This document shows positions 1 to 11,164 of a stretch of 64,000 nt of DNA, piece after piece (the stretch's first letter is position 1; every line of letters begins with the position of its first letter). Made by a program: the position numbers and the translations under genes. Below the pieces are notes generated by a model. That model did not search any database and was not told where the DNA came from. It was given only the letters and a program-made list of their open reading frames with translations. This stretch comes from Tragulus kanchil. Taxonomy: Eukaryota > Chordata > Mammalia > Artiodactyla > Tragulidae. The stretch spans positions 125,699,123 through 125,763,122 of the forward strand of contig JAIOJX010000004.1 in assembly GCA_022376925.1 (NCBI GenBank), read 5' to 3'.

Positions 1-400
1 TTATTTTTATTGAAGCACAGTTGATTAATGTTGCTGTTAATTTCCGTCATATGGCGAGATTATTTCATTATACATTATACATTCTTTAAAAAAATTTTTT
101 TTTTATGTTATGGTTTATCATAGAATTGTTTTCTTCATTGAAAGATACTTGCTTTACAGTGTCGTGTTAGTTTCTGCTGTACAATAATGTGAATCAGCTA
201 GACGTATATACCCCTCCCTCTCAAGTATCCCTCTCACCCCCTAGTCCCACCCCTCTAGATCATCACTGAGCTCTTCTGCTTCCATTTCTGTCATCAGTGC
301 CTTATAATTTTCAGTGTACAGATGTTTTTCAACTTTTTATGGTCAAATTTATTCTTATATATTTTATTATTTTTGATGCAGGAAATTCTTTATTGAAGGA
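1..400 (-). mobile_element. L1 LINE remnant, 3' UTR plus ORF2 scrap
   Basis: Positions 110-275 read like the reverse complement of a cetartiodactyl L1 3' untranslated region (GTGTTAGTTTCTGCTGTAC, then a pyrimidine-rich CCCCTCCCTC stretch). About 285-385 reads like inverted L1 ORF2: the complement gives YIRINLT, as in the conserved ORF2 segment, but with stops. The two parts are not adjacent in an intact L1, so this is a deleted or rearranged fragment. It cannot encode a working protein. Confidence 0.6.
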
Positions 401-597
401 AACATACAAAGCAGTTTTTAAAAAATCATTTTGTTTTGCGATGTTCTGGTTCTCCAGGATCTTTAACTGGATTCTTCCATGTGAAAAAAGCTAAATAAGT
501 CAGTTGCATTGTAGATTTTAAATGGCAAATATTCTTTTGTTATATGGTTCTCTTCCAATAGAATATCCAGCAGAATATTGTCTTTTTAATTGGGTAT

Positions 598-1310
598 CTG
601 TATTAGCCTGCTAGGGCTGTCGTAACAAAATACCATGGATTGGGGCTTAGCCAACAGAACTTTATTTTCTCTCAGTTTTGGAGGCTGGGAAGTCCAAAGT
701 TGAGGGGCCAGCTGATTTGGTTCCTGTGAAGTCAAACTGTCACCTTCTCAGTGTCTGCAAAGGGCAGAGAGAATAACCTGAACTCTCTGGTCTTTTTCTT
801 ATAAAGATACCAGTTCTATCAGATCAGGGCCATACCTTTATCAGTTTTTTTTATCCTTAATTACTTCCATAAAAGCTCTATCTCCGGGCTTCCCTGGTGG
901 TCCAGTGGGTAAGGACACCGCCTTGCAGTGCAAGGGGTGCCAGTTCGATCCCTGGCCTGGGAAGATCCCACGTGCCGTGGAGCGGCTGGACCGATGTGTC
1001 CAATTACTGAGCCGGAGCTCTGGAGCGCATGAGCCCAGAGCCGGTGCTCTGGACAACAGAGGCCACCACGATGGGAGGCCCACACGGGCCAAAGAACAAA
1101 GATGGATGAAAATAGACAAATGAAAGACCAATAGAAGTGGCCTGCCTGCTCCCCTCCCTCCCCTCCCCACCCCCACCAAAATAAATAAAATAAATAAATC
1201 CAAAAAAACAAAACAAAACAAAAACTCTATCTCCAAATGTAGTCATGTGGACAGTTATGCATTCAGCGTATGCAGTTTGGAGGCTGTGAACACCCAGTCT
1301 ATTATACTGT
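598..1310. repeat. Old mammalian interspersed repeat, split by a SINE
   Basis: The stretch GCTAGGGCTGTCGTAACAAAA, then TTTGGAGGCTGGGAAGTCC and finally CTCTATCTCCAAATG, is typical of a very common ancient mammalian repeat, whose family name I cannot assign with certainty. It runs from 598 to about 885, is interrupted by the SINE at 886-1224, and resumes to about 1310. Its second half recurs in the duplicated copy after 1800. Confidence 0.5.
886..1224 (+). mobile_element. CHR-type tRNA-Glu SINE, GGACAC subfamily, full length
   Basis: The tRNA-Glu-like head carries an A box (TGGTCCAGTGG, 898-908) and a B box (AGTTCGATCCC, 942-952), the internal RNA polymerase III promoter. The unique body has GATGTGTCCAATTAC and GAACAAAGATGG. 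It is followed by CCAATAGAAGTGGCC, a C-rich tract (about 1148-1178) and an A-rich tail. The target-site duplication CTCTATCTCC is at 876-885 and 1225-1234. Low apparent divergence from its sisters suggests a fairly young insertion. Confidence 0.9.
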
Positions 1311-1973
1311 CCAAGGATTCCTTATAAGGGATGAGTTCCTCTTGGCTAAGGGAAGAATAAGAACATAAGAGAAGTTACCAGAATTTCTCTTAAAAGCATC
1401 TTGCTTGAGCCAAAAGGGAACCAAAGTTTCATACTAAAGGTCAGCTTGGGTTTTTATGTTGTTCAGGGCTTTGAAATAAAACGTAAGGAGGCTGGTTCAA
1501 GCTGTTGTTACAATTTTTCAAAGGTCCATCCGTCTGTCAAGGGATTTGTGAACTGGATTTTATCTCTTTCTTATTGGCTCGAAGAGCTGGTTTCTTGAGT
1601 GTTGCATGTGGTCACATATCTATAGAGCTTTCTATTTAGTTTGGATTACACTTCTGTGTATCTTGGCTCTAGGAACCCAAGAAGAGTCTTCAGAGTATTT
1701 CTTCAGAGTTACTTTCAGAGTTGTGCCTTTGGAAGACCGTGTTTTACAGAAATAGTGGTCACTTGGAAATCCTTAAAGAAAGTCTTCAGTAATGGGGGCC
1801 TGATTTGGTTCCTGTGAAGTCAAACTGTCACCTTCTCAGTGTCTGCAAAGGGCAGAGAGAATAACCTGAACTCTCTGGTCTTTTTCTTATAAAGATACCA
1901 GTTCTATCAGATCAGGGCCATACCTTTATCAGTTTTTTTTATCCTTAATTACTTCCATAAAAGCTCTATCTCC

Positions 1974-2310
1974 GGGCTTCCCTGGTGGTCCAGTGGGTAA
2001 GGACACCGCCTTGCAGTGCAAGGTGCCAGTTCGATCCCTGGCCTGGGAAGATCCCACGTGCCGTGGAGCGGCTGGACCGATGTGTCCAATTACTGAGCCG
2101 GAGCTCTGGAGCGCATGAGCCCAGAGCCGGTGCTCTGGACAACAGAGGCCACCACGATGGGAGGCCCACACGGGCCAAAGAACAAAGATGGATGAAAATA
2201 GACAAATGAAAGACCAATAGAAGTGGCCTGCCTGCTCCCCTCCCTCCCCTCCCCACCCCCACCAAAATAAATAAAATAAATAAATCCAAAAAAACAAAAC
2301 AAAACAAAAA
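1974..2310 (+). mobile_element. CHR-type SINE, second copy within D1
   Basis: Same element as at 886-1224, carried by the tandem duplication with the same target-site duplication (second repeat at 2311-2320). It is not an independent insertion. It differs by a 2-base deletion in the head. Confidence 0.9.
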
Positions 2311-2879
2311 CTCTATCTCCAAATGTAGTCATGTGGACAGTTATGCATTCAGCGTATGCAGTTTGGAGGCTGTGAACACCCAGTCTATTATACTGTCCAA
2401 GGATTCCTTATAAGGGATGAGTTCCTCTTGGCTAAGGGAAGAATAAGAACATAAGAGAAGTTACCAGAATTTCTCTTAAAAGCATCTTGCTTGAGCCAAA
2501 AGGGAACCAAAGTTTCATACTAAAGGTCAGCTTGGGTTTTTATGTTGTTCAGGGCTTTGAAATAAAACGTAAGGAGGCTGGTTCAAGCTGTTGTTACAAT
2601 TTTTCAAAGGTCCATCCGTCTGTCAAGGGATTTGTGAACTGGATTTTATCTCTTTCTTATTGGCTCGAAGAGCTGGTTTCTTGAGTGTTGCATGTGGTCA
2701 CATATCTATAGAGCTTTCTATTTAGTTTGGATTACACTTCTGTGTATCTTGGCTCTAGGAACCCAAGAAGAGTCTTCAGAGTATTTCTTCAGAGTTACTT
2801 TCAGAGTTGTGCCTTTGGAAGACCGTGTTTTACAGAAATAGTGGTCACTTGGAAATCCTTAAAGAAAGTCTTCAGTAAT

Positions 2880-3543
2880 AGAGAAATGAATGTTTTGTTA
2901 ACTATTAGAACACATCACAATAAAACAATAGATTAAATTAGCCATAATTCCATATAGAAGCCAACACTGAACCAGGGAATTATTATTTGGTCTGAAGCAT
3001 TTGCTTAGGTTTTAGAGGGCTGGTTGGCAACATACTCACATGTGTTTACTTTTAGCTTACTCTTATATCCAGTCTGAGGTCAACTCATGTGATAGTTCAC
3101 TGAGGTTTCAGCTTTCCCTTACATCATTTACCACATCATCATCATCAATGGAAGCCATCTTTTAAAATAACAAATTGTATGACCATTATTATTATTATTG
3201 AAACAAGTGCCTTGAGAGCAGCGTAGCTACTAAATGGAGAGATTTCCATAAATTCCCAATCTTTGTTCTCATTTTGTTTTCTGCTCCTTCCTCATCAGAT
3301 TCAAGAGGCAGCTTCTCACAAAATGAGAGTTGGAACTCCCTTTGCTGCCAGGCAAGAGTCAGAACTACTCTACCTTAGGACACTTTTGTTTCCATGGGTT
3401 AAAAGGCATTTAATACTGTATTAGAGTACCAACTTTCTGTATATAATGGGTGAAGAGGTTTTTGAGGAGGATGAGCACCCATCATATGAGTTTGAGGTAT
3501 TATCTTTTCACTATTTATAAAGCATTTTGAAGAAGCGAGCAGC
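2880..3543. other. No gene or named repeat recognised
   Basis: AT-rich sequence with a short CATCATCATCATC run near 3133 and ATTATTATTATT near 3187. No long reading frame, RNA gene or transposon is visible. Confidence 0.5.
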
Positions 3544-4260
3544 GTGGTGCCCAACATGCTGGTGGTGCTGGTCCCGCCGTGGCCCACAGCCTGAGGACTC
3601 CTCTGGAATTGGTGGGAGCAACTGCAGCAGAAACTTATGCAGAACTGACCAGGTTTTCCCAGTCCTCCATGGGGACCAGCATTCACTGTCCAAGGTCCAG
3701 GTATAGTTACAGAACCAGCAATTGATACCAATGGAAATATAGAAATTTTCAACTTTTTGGAAAGTATCTTTTGAATGGCAGCTCCCCCAAACAGATGCAC
3801 CATTGGAGTGAACCACTGTAGGAGAAGAAGCTCTCATAAACTTATTAAAATTATCCTACTGTGGAGACCGTGGTGCTATACTCAGGCGAGACACCCTCAA
3901 GCAAGGTGGAGGCAAGAGGATCATTGAGCAAGAGAGGTGGTGGCCATCTTGATTCACCCAGAAGTGACACCAAATGTGTTTCAAGAGGATAACTTCACAT
4001 AAGACATTTTTCTCCTGAAAAAGAGGAAGATTCTTTGTTTTTACTTTGGTTGTATGCTTGGTTTTAAATAATCAATGCAGCCTAAAACATTCTTTATAAG
4101 TATTTCATTTTTTGCAGGTTATTTGTATTAAGGGTAGAATCTGAAGATTTATTCAGAGGCTCAATGGATTTATGTGTCTGTTTCTACAATACTATGAAGT
4201 TTTAGGACAGAGAAATAAAACATAATTTAAAATTCAGAGCCAAAAAGTAAAAAATAAAAC
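3544..4260 (+). pseudogene. MRPL32: Processed pseudogene of mitochondrial ribosomal protein L32
   Basis: The intact parent encodes a protein of the large mitochondrial ribosomal subunit with a zinc ribbon. Read from 3544, where the start is GTG instead of ATG, the codons give MLVVLVPPW, then [10 protein letters not shown], then MAAPPNRCTI and HCRRR, all matching the MRPL32 order. In-frame stops occur, for example TGA before GLLWNWW and before MAAP. At about 3850-3860, KLIKI joins directly to VETVVLYSGETPS, so roughly 45-50 codons with the four zinc-binding cysteines are missing. A frameshift follows, then GKRIIEQERWWPS, a stop, FTQK and the terminal TGA at 3965-3967. The downstream sequence looks like its 3' UTR with AATAAA at 4214-4219 and an A-rich end. 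No introns are present, so it is a retrocopy. It cannot make a functional protein. Confidence 0.87.
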
Positions 4261-4614
4261 ACCTTGAAGTGCAACTATCCTTGTTTTTAGAAAAATATTT
4301 TGTTTTGAACTCAACAGGATACTGTGATAGTGGACTGAACTGGTCAGTCTCCTAAAGCTATATTTAGACCAAAGAAACCAGAGGGAAATGAGATAGATCA
4401 GAGTCTTGGCTAAGGCTTAGGGCTGGTAAGAGGGTACATGCAGGAAAAGGACTGGGTTGATGAATAAGTGATTGCAATGACCTTTTGGCCACTGTCTCCA
4501 GGGGGCAAGAATATGGCAGAGAAAAGGGATCTTTTCCCCCAAATCAGCTAAATCTATAGCTTTGTCATAAACACAGACCTCTCTGGGACTAAAGTATTGT
4601 AAGTATAGTATAGA

Positions 4615-4865
4615 AAGAAGGTGGACTTTGGTTTCAAACAGCTTGACTGGAATCCTGACTTTTTTCTTAGAGGCTATGAGACCTTGGGCAAACCACCCAG
4701 CCTCATGGATCTCAGCTTCTTGATCTATGACATGGGGGAAATAATGCTTTGTAAAATTATATCTGTATTAGAAATAATGTGTGGCAAGTACTAACTACTG
4801 TACTCAATTAATTATGGGTGCTTAGTAAATTGTGTTGATAATTATTATCATTCTGATTAATAGTA
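4615..4865 (+). mobile_element. MIR SINE, old
   Basis: The core GACCTTGGGCAAACCACCCAGC near 4680, followed by a degraded CTCAGCTTCTTGATCT and a TAATTATTATCATT end, matches the order of the ancient mammalian MIR element on the plus strand. It is strongly diverged. Confidence 0.75.
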
Positions 4866-5503
4866 ATGTGCAAAAAAGACTAGGAAGGTACGCTCTATCA
4901 GCGGTGACCATTATTTGGAACTGGGCTTTGCCTCGTAATGATTCGATCAAGTAAACCTGTTGATTCTAACAGGTTAATTGTTTACTTCTTTAAGAAAACC
5001 ACTCTGTGTTTTGAAGAGGCCTCCTGTATGCCTTACAAACAAATGACTTTGAAAATAATTTCAAGCAGAGTCAGTCTGGTTGAGAAGAGATTTAGGGAGC
5101 AGGCGTGACTTTTGACTTTTAGATCACATTATGTGAGGCACAATTTACAAATAGACACTGGCATTTTACATTATTCAGAATTTAAGAGTTTGGGACTTGA
5201 TGTGAAGATTAATGCAGTGCAAAGGAAAGGACACAAAACATCTAATTGCACGTATAAATCAATTGTTGTTACATTAAGATAAAGCATGACAATGTTAATC
5301 CTTTGTTGATGTACATAATGGACTTTGCCACTCCCATCACCCCACTCAGAGTTTCTGGACTTGAGCTATGACTGTTGCAGAGAGAATGAAAAAAAAAAAA
5401 GTTGGTGTGAATATTTTAGGCACAATTTAATTTCCCTGCTGATTGTACTTATTTTTTTTAATGACCAAAATAATGCATATTTATTCTAAAAATCTGAACA
5501 ATT
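4866..5503. other. No gene or named repeat recognised
   Basis: Single-copy-looking AT-rich DNA. Contains a poly-A run near 5389-5400. No coding potential or RNA gene is seen. Confidence 0.5.
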
Positions 5504-5520
5504 GAAAAGTGTATAGAATA

Positions 5521-5793
5521 GGGCTTCCCTGGTGGTCCAGTGGGTACGGACACTGCCTTGCAGTGCAAGGGGCGCCGGTTCGAGCCCTGGCCTGGGAAGA
5601 TCCGACATGCCGTGAAGCAGCTGGACAGATATGTCCAACTACCAAGCCAGCACTCTGGAGCACATGCGCCCAGAGCTGGTGCTCTGTCACAAGAGAGGCC
5701 ACTGTATTGGGAGGCCACACAGACCAAAGAACAAAGATGGAAATAAATGAAAAACCGATTAAAAAAAAGCAGCCAAAAAAAAAAAAAAAAAAA
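5521..5793 (+). mobile_element. CHR-type SINE, GGACAC subfamily, perfect TSD
   Basis: Complete tRNA-Glu head and body ending in an A tail. It is flanked by a perfect 17-bp target-site duplication GAAAAGTGTATAGAATA (5504-5520 and 5794-5810). It lacks the C-rich 3' module of some sister copies. Intact TSDs are expected of L1-mobilised SINEs and argue for a recent insertion. Confidence 0.92.
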
Positions 5794-5810
5794 GAAAAGT
5801 GTATAGAATA

Positions 5811-6137
5811 AAAGTTGAATATCCTTTACTTCAAAAAAATTCATGCCACTTTAATTTTGAAAAATTTATGAAAAAATTTAAATCAACATTTCAATTTTCC
5901 TTGACCTTTGAAAGACAATGAGGGGCCTAGTGGTATTCTGGTGAAGGTTTGCAAACTCTAAGCATTTGGACTGAACACAATGCCATGATCTCTTTTATCC
6001 ATAGATTCTTTCAGGACGGCTCCTTGGCACAAGGCAGTAAGACGAGAACATGGGTTCTGACCTGAGAGTCTCCACACAGGTGTCAGAGTTTTGTCACATG
6101 TGAAAGCATGGCAGAGGAGTTCAAAATTTTCCTTCAT
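5811..6137. other. No gene or named repeat recognised
   Basis: Short AT-rich interval between two SINEs. Nothing identifiable. Confidence 0.5.
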
Positions 6138-6302
6138 GGGACTTCCTTGGTGGTCCAGTGATTAAGACTTCACCTTCCAGTGCAAGTAGTATGGGTTCAG
6201 TTCCTGGTCAGGGAGCTAGGGTGCTGCTTGCCTCTTGGCCAGAACATAAAACATAAACATAAAACAAAGACAATGTTGTAAAAAATTCAATAAAGACTTT
6301 AA
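6138..6302 (+). mobile_element. CHR-2-like short tRNA-Glu SINE
   Basis: Starts GGGACTTCCTTGGTGGTCCAG, has a B-box-like GGTTCAGTTCC and a diverged body ending in an A-rich stretch. Typical of the short, older CHR elements of ruminants and cetaceans. Confidence 0.75.
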
Positions 6303-6363
6303 AAATAGTCCTTCCAAAAATCTTTAAAAATATTTAAAATTTCCCTTCAGAATAACTGACCTC

Positions 6364-6487
6364 GGGCTTCCCCTGGTGGTCCAGTGGATAAGGACACTGC
6401 CTTGCAGTGCAAGGGGTGCCGGTTCGATCCCTGGCCTGGGAAGATCCCGTGTGCCATGGAGCGGCTGGACTGATGTGTCCAATTACC
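6364..6487 (+). mobile_element. 3'-truncated CHR-type SINE
   Basis: Has the GGACAC-subfamily head and B box but stops abruptly at GATGTGTCCAATTACC, with no A tail. L1-mobilised SINEs normally lose the 5' end, so loss of the 3' half implies a later deletion at about 6487. Confidence 0.85.
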
Positions 6488-6904
6488 GTCTAGCCAAAAG
6501 GGTGACACTGGGTTTTTAAAATGCAGTTTCTCTCTGAGGTTCCATTTCTGGACTTCTCTGTGTGAAAAAGGAGTAAGATTTATAGGAAACAACATTGATT
6601 ATTGCTAAAGACCTCTGCTGAAATTATTATTACTAAAAAACCTTTATGAAAGACCTAGTAAGAGTTCCTGGCTGCTGGCCAGCAGGAGCTTACAATTTAT
6701 AACTTCAAGGATGGCAACAGATATTAAAGACATGTAGAGTTGAGAAAATGTTGAATGAATTTGTGGATGTGCCATAGAAGGCATAGGTGTCTACTGGAGA
6801 GTGGAATGACTATGCTAACAGTTTAGAAGTTTCAGTAAACAATTCTTTCATTTCTTATCTACTCCTTTGTCATTCAAAGAAAGAGTTAGGCCAGTTTTAG
6901 GGTG

Positions 6905-7400
6905 CATTTCTGTTATTTATTGCAGTGTAGCAAACCGCTCCTAAATGTGGCTTGAGATATTAACAACCATCTACAGACTGAGCTCAGGTGGGTGGTTCTT
7001 CTGGTTGTCTTGCCTGGGGTTACTAATGCAAATGCAGTTTTCTGGAGGATTTCTAGGGCTGAAAGTCCAAAATGGATCTACTCACATGTCTGGACTTCCC
7101 TGGTGGCTCAGACGGTGAAGCGTCCGCCTGCAGTGGAGGAGACCCAGGTTCGATCTCTGAGTTGGGAAGATCCCCTGGAGAAGGGAATGATAAACCTCTT
7201 CATTATTCTTGCCTGGAGAATCCCATGGACAGAGAAGCTTGGTGGACTACAGTCCATGAGGTCTCAAAGAGCTGGACACAACTGAGTGACTAACACTGTC
7301 TAACTAACCTGGCACCTCAGTTGAAATGCCTGGAATAGATGGGGCTTCATGGAAATCATTTCCTCCTCCTCCGCTCCCTCCTTAGCTTCTGCAACAGAGT
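6905..7400. repeat. Old interspersed repeat hosting a Bov-tA
   Basis: TTATTGCAGTGTAGCAAACCG near 6920, GTGGTTCTTCTGG near 6990 and CTCACATGTCTGG near 7080 resemble a common old mammalian repeat that I cannot name with confidence. In copy B it continues after the SINE to about 8640, where GATTGGTTAAAG...TCACAA fits the same family. The D2 junction cuts it. Confidence 0.45.
7092..7298 (+). mobile_element. Bov-tA SINE
   Basis: CTTCCCTGGTGGCTCAGACGG head with B box GGTTCGATCTC, then GGGAAGATCCCCTGGAGAAGG and the Bov-A unit (TATTCTTGCCTGGAGAATCCC ... GACACAACTGAGTGAC). This is a ruminant-specific tRNA-Glu/BovB-derived SINE. Confidence 0.93.
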
Positions 7401-7443
7401 GGTTTAAAAATATTTAAAATTTCCCTTCAGAATAACTGACCTC

Positions 7444-7567
7444 GGGCTTCCCCTGGTGGTCCAGTGGATAAGGACACTGCCTTGCAGTGCAAGGGGTGCC
7501 GGTTCGATCCCTGGCCTGGGAAGATCCCGTGTGCCATGGAGCGGCTGGACTGATGTGTCCAATTACC
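7444..7567 (+). mobile_element. Truncated CHR-type SINE, second copy in D2
   Basis: Same element as 6364-6487 with the same truncation point, carried by the duplication. Confidence 0.85.
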
Positions 7568-8170
7568 GTCTAGCCAAAAGGGTGACACTGGGTTTTTAAA
7601 ATGCAGTTTCTCTCTGAGGTTCCATTTCTGGACTTCTCTGTGTGAAAAGGAGTAAGATTTATAGGAAACAACATTGATTATTGCTAAAGACCTCTGCTGA
7701 AATTATTATTACTAAAAAACCTTTATGAAAGACCTAGTAAGAGTTCCTGGCTGCTGGCCAGCAGGAGCTTACAATTTATAACTTCAAGGATGGCAACAGA
7801 TATTAAAGACATGTAGAGTTGAGAAAATGTTGAATGAATTTGTGGATGTGCCATAGAAGGCATAGGTGTCTACTGGAGAGTGGAATGACTATGCTAACAG
7901 TTTAGAAGTTTCAGTAAACAATTCTTTCATTTCTTATCTACTCCTTTGTCATTCAAAGAAAGAGTTAGGCCAGTTTTAGGGTGCATTTCTGTTATTTATT
8001 GCAGTGTAGCAAACCGCTCCTAAATGTGGCTTGAGATATTAACAACCATCTACAGACTGAGCTCAGGTGGGTGGTTCTTCTGGTTGTCTTGCCTGGGGTT
8101 ACTAATGCAAATGCAGTTTTCTGGAGGATTTCTAGGGCTGAAAGTCCAAAATGGATCTACTCACATGTCT

Positions 8171-8377
8171 GGACTTCCCTGGTGGCTCAGACGGTGAAGC
8201 GTCCGCCTGCAGTGGAGGAGACCCAGGTTCGATCTCTGAGTTGGGAAGATCCCCTGGAGAAGGGAATGATAAACCTCTTCATTATTCTTGCCTGGAGAAT
8301 CCCATGGACAGAGAAGCTTGGTGGACTACAGTCCATGAGGTCTCAAAGAGCTGGACACAACTGAGTGACTAACACTG
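8171..8377 (+). mobile_element. Bov-tA SINE, second copy in D2
   Basis: Same element as 7092-7298, shifted by the duplication. Confidence 0.92.
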
Positions 8378-8391
8378 TCTAACTAACCTGG

Positions 8392-10555
8392 CACCTCAGT
8401 TGAAATGCCTGGAATAGATGGGGGCTTCATGGAAATCATTTCCTCCTCCCCTCCGCTCCCTCCTTAGCTTCTGCAACAGAGTGGTTGGACCTCTTTATTG
8501 TACCCAACAGCTTAAGGATCCAAGATGTGAAAGAAGAAGCATCCATATCTTACATCCCAGTTAGACCTGGGATAGTGTTAACTTTACCGTAGCTGATTGG
8601 TTAAAGAAATCACAAAGCCAGCTTGGATCCCATGTCAGAGGGAAAACAGGCATATTTATTGATGAGAGGAACAGCAAAGGATTTGGGTCATTTTCTTCAC
8701 AGGTTCTATAGCAAGACAAGCAATAATAACCTTTATAAATTGCTATTAAACTTTTGAATTGATGGGCAGCTAGCGGATAAGACATTTTCACAGGTATCCA
8801 CAACACACATGATCTAATCAAGAGATCTGAAAGGTCAACTTGTCAACCAGCTTGATCCAAAGTTTAAATTTTTTTCTGATCAGAGTTACTCATGAAATTT
8901 TATAACATTAGAGTTGGGAGAGATTTTGAAGGTCACTCGGCCCAATAGAATGTCTTTCAACAAAAACAACCCTTAAACAAGATTAGAGATATTAGTCTGT
9001 AGCCCATCAGTGGAGCACATCTGCTGGCTGATTTGGTTATATGACTAATTTGTTGTGGCTTTGGTTGAGGACAGGATCTGGGGAAACACAACATAAGACT
9101 GGGACATTTTACATGGAAGGGAAACGGTGGGAAAATGTTCAGAACTGGGGGCGTGTTGACACCCTAGGAAGAGGCAAGGAATGGAGATGAGCACAGTAGT
9201 CTCAGGAACCACAACGTGCTTAGCATCAAGGAGGGATCAGAAAAATCCATAAATATATTTCACTAAGTTAGCAATTTTGCCTGAGGGAGGAACCTTTTAG
9301 ATTTGCTACAACTCTCTTCCTATTAGTCAGAGAGAAGACTTCTTGGAAGAAGTGTTTCAACATCACTGGAAATGAGAAGCAGCTTTTTCATGAACTGCTT
9401 AGTTAGTAGAGAAACAAGCTTAATTTTCCTCCTAGAGATTATCTTTCTCATACACTTGGATACTAAGTTCAAATATTGCAATTTCCACCTCAGTTGAAAT
9501 GCCTGGAATAGATGGGGCTTCATGGAAATCATTTCCTCCTCCCCTCCGCTCCCTCCTTAGCTTCTGCAACAGAGTGGTTGGACCTCTTTATTGTACCCAA
9601 CAGCTTAAGGATCCAAGATGTGAAAGAAGAAGCATCCATATCTTACATCCCAGTTAGACCTGGGATAGTGTTAACTTTACCGTAGCTGATTGGTTAAAGA
9701 AATCACAAAGCCAGCTTGGATCCCATGTCAGAGGGAAAACAGGCATATTTATTGATGAGAGGAACAGCAAAGGATTTGGGTCATTTTCTTCACAGGTTCT
9801 ATAGCAAGACAAGCAATAATAACCTTTATAAATTGCTATTAAACTTTTGAATTGATGGGCAGCTAGCGGATAAGACATTTTCACAGGTATCCACAACACA
9901 CATGATCTAATCAAGAGATCTGAAAGGTCAACTTGTCAACCAGCTTGATCCAAAGTTTAAATTTTTTTCTGATCAGAGTTACTCATGAAATTTTATAACA
10001 TTAGAGTTGGGAGAGATTTTGAAGGTCACTCGGCCCAATAGAATGTCTTTCAACAAAAACAACCCTTAAACAAGATTAGAGATATTAGTCTGTAGCCCAT
10101 CAGTGGAGCACATCTGCTGGCTGATTTGGTTATATGACTAATTTGTTGTGGCTTTGGTTGAGGACAGGATCTGGGGAAACACAACATAAGACTGGGACAT
10201 TTTACATGGAAGGGAAACGGTGGGAAAATGTTCAGAACTGGGGGCGTGTTGACACCCTAGGAAGAGGCAAGGAATGGAGATGAGCACAGTAGTCTCAGGA
10301 ACCACAACGTGCTTAGCATCAAGGAGGGATCAGAAAAATCCATAAATATATTTCACTAAGTTAGCAATTTTGCCTGAGGGAGGAACCTTTTAGATTTGCT
10401 ACAACTCTCTTCCTATTAGTCAGAGAGAAGACTTCTTGGAAGAAGTGTTTCAACATCACTGGAAATGAGAAGCAGCTTTTTCATGAACTGCTTAGTTAGT
10501 AGAGAAACAAGCTTAATTTTCCTCCTAGAGATTATCTTTCTCATACACTTGGATA
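8392..10555. repeat. Direct tandem duplication D3, period about 1094 bp
   Basis: Copy A is 8392-9462, a 23-base filler is at 9463-9485, and copy B is 9486-10555. The first about 95 bp of copy A overlap copy B of D2, so the CACCTCAGTTGAAATGCC stretch occurs three times (7312, 8392, 9486). No gene is recognised in the unit. The small reverse-strand frames at 8561-8821 and 9654-9914 are the same sequence and lie largely in repeat-like DNA. Confidence 0.96.
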
Positions 10556-11164
10556 AGCTCAAGGTTTACCAAAAGATAGTTGGCTAATTTCCACCTTTGT
10601 CGTCCTGTCGTTCCTTTTCCTCATCTTCCTAGCGAAGGAAGGTGTTAACGGAGTGATCCGAGACTGGGTTGCTCACTGACCTCCCCTGTGATTTGCAGAA
10701 TGTATGCTTTCTGTGTGGGTTAGGCTTCTAAGAGTGTGTGTTTATCATTACAGAGCCCAGCAAAGCCCAGCCTGCTGGGCTTGTTGAAACACATTTCCTG
10801 TTTCATTGTGCTGTCCTCATCCTTGCAAGCTGGGCTCAACAGCATTGGTCTTTTCATTTTCTGAAAATTGAGAGGAGGCTTTGAGATATCAGCATGCCTC
10901 AGGTGTTCTCAAGGAAGCTTCCAGGGTACCTGGGGTCACAGTAAAGCCAATCCATTTTAACTGGAGAAGGAAAGCTGTTAAAAGAGAAGAGTAATTGAAA
11001 AGGGATTTCCCCTAGACAGTGATAAGCAAGGGCTTGCCTCCATCTGCCATCCCTGCTTCTGACCTGGGCAAATGGCATTGTTATGCTTCTTCCCAGTTTC
11101 TGGCCTCTCTGTGTCCTGTTGGCCAGCTCAGTGTCCACAGTAGGAGCTGTTTTTGCCTGCAGTT
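10556..11164. other. No gene or named repeat recognised
   Basis: Somewhat less AT-rich than its surroundings. Contains a short perfect palindrome AAGCCCAGC-CT-GCTGGGCTT at 10763-10782. No open frame of convincing length. Confidence 0.5.

Larger units (their letters stand above)
712..2879. repeat. Direct tandem duplication D1, period about 1087 bp
   Basis: Copy A is 712-1793 and copy B is 1800-2879, head to tail. The offset is 1088 at the start and 1086 at the end because copy B lacks 2 G in the SINE head (AAGGGGTGCC versus AAGGTGCC). The six bases between copies (GGGGGC) look like a damaged start of copy B. The unit contains part of an old repeat, a SINE and unassigned sequence, so it is not a satellite unit. 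One of nineteen similar pairs in the window; probably an unmerged assembly overlap. Confidence 0.97.
6323..8486. repeat. Direct tandem duplication D2, period 1080-1082 bp
   Basis: Copy A is 6323-7402 and copy B is 7403-8486. They join directly with no filler; only a few bases (TTT) are shared at the join. Copies differ by a few indels in runs (GAAAAAGG versus GAAAAGG; GGGGC versus GGGGGC; CCTCCTCCTCCG versus CCTCCTCCCCTCCG). The contents are a truncated SINE, unassigned sequence and a Bov-tA. Confidence 0.97.

Noticed and set aside
898..952. tRNA-Glu-like sequence with A and B boxes
   Set aside because: It is the head of a SINE. The cloverleaf is degraded and the element continues into the SINE body, so it is not a tRNA gene.
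841..1246. Overlapping frames of 80-131 codons on both strands (and similar frames at 1929, 5458, 19039, 20216, 27052, 28212, 33514, 34670, 47915, 49047)
   Set aside because: They are translations of CHR-type SINEs, recurring with the same peptides (for example SLPTGPPGKP) wherever the SINE occurs. They are not genes.
8561..8821. 86-codon minus-strand frame, repeated at 9654-9914
   Set aside because: The repetition is due to duplication D3. The sequence partly overlaps an old interspersed repeat and shows no domain.
10763..10782. Perfect 9-bp hairpin AAGCCCAGC-CT-GCTGGGCTT
   Set aside because: There is no U-run, gene or regulatory context beside it. A single short palindrome in 64 kb is expected by chance.
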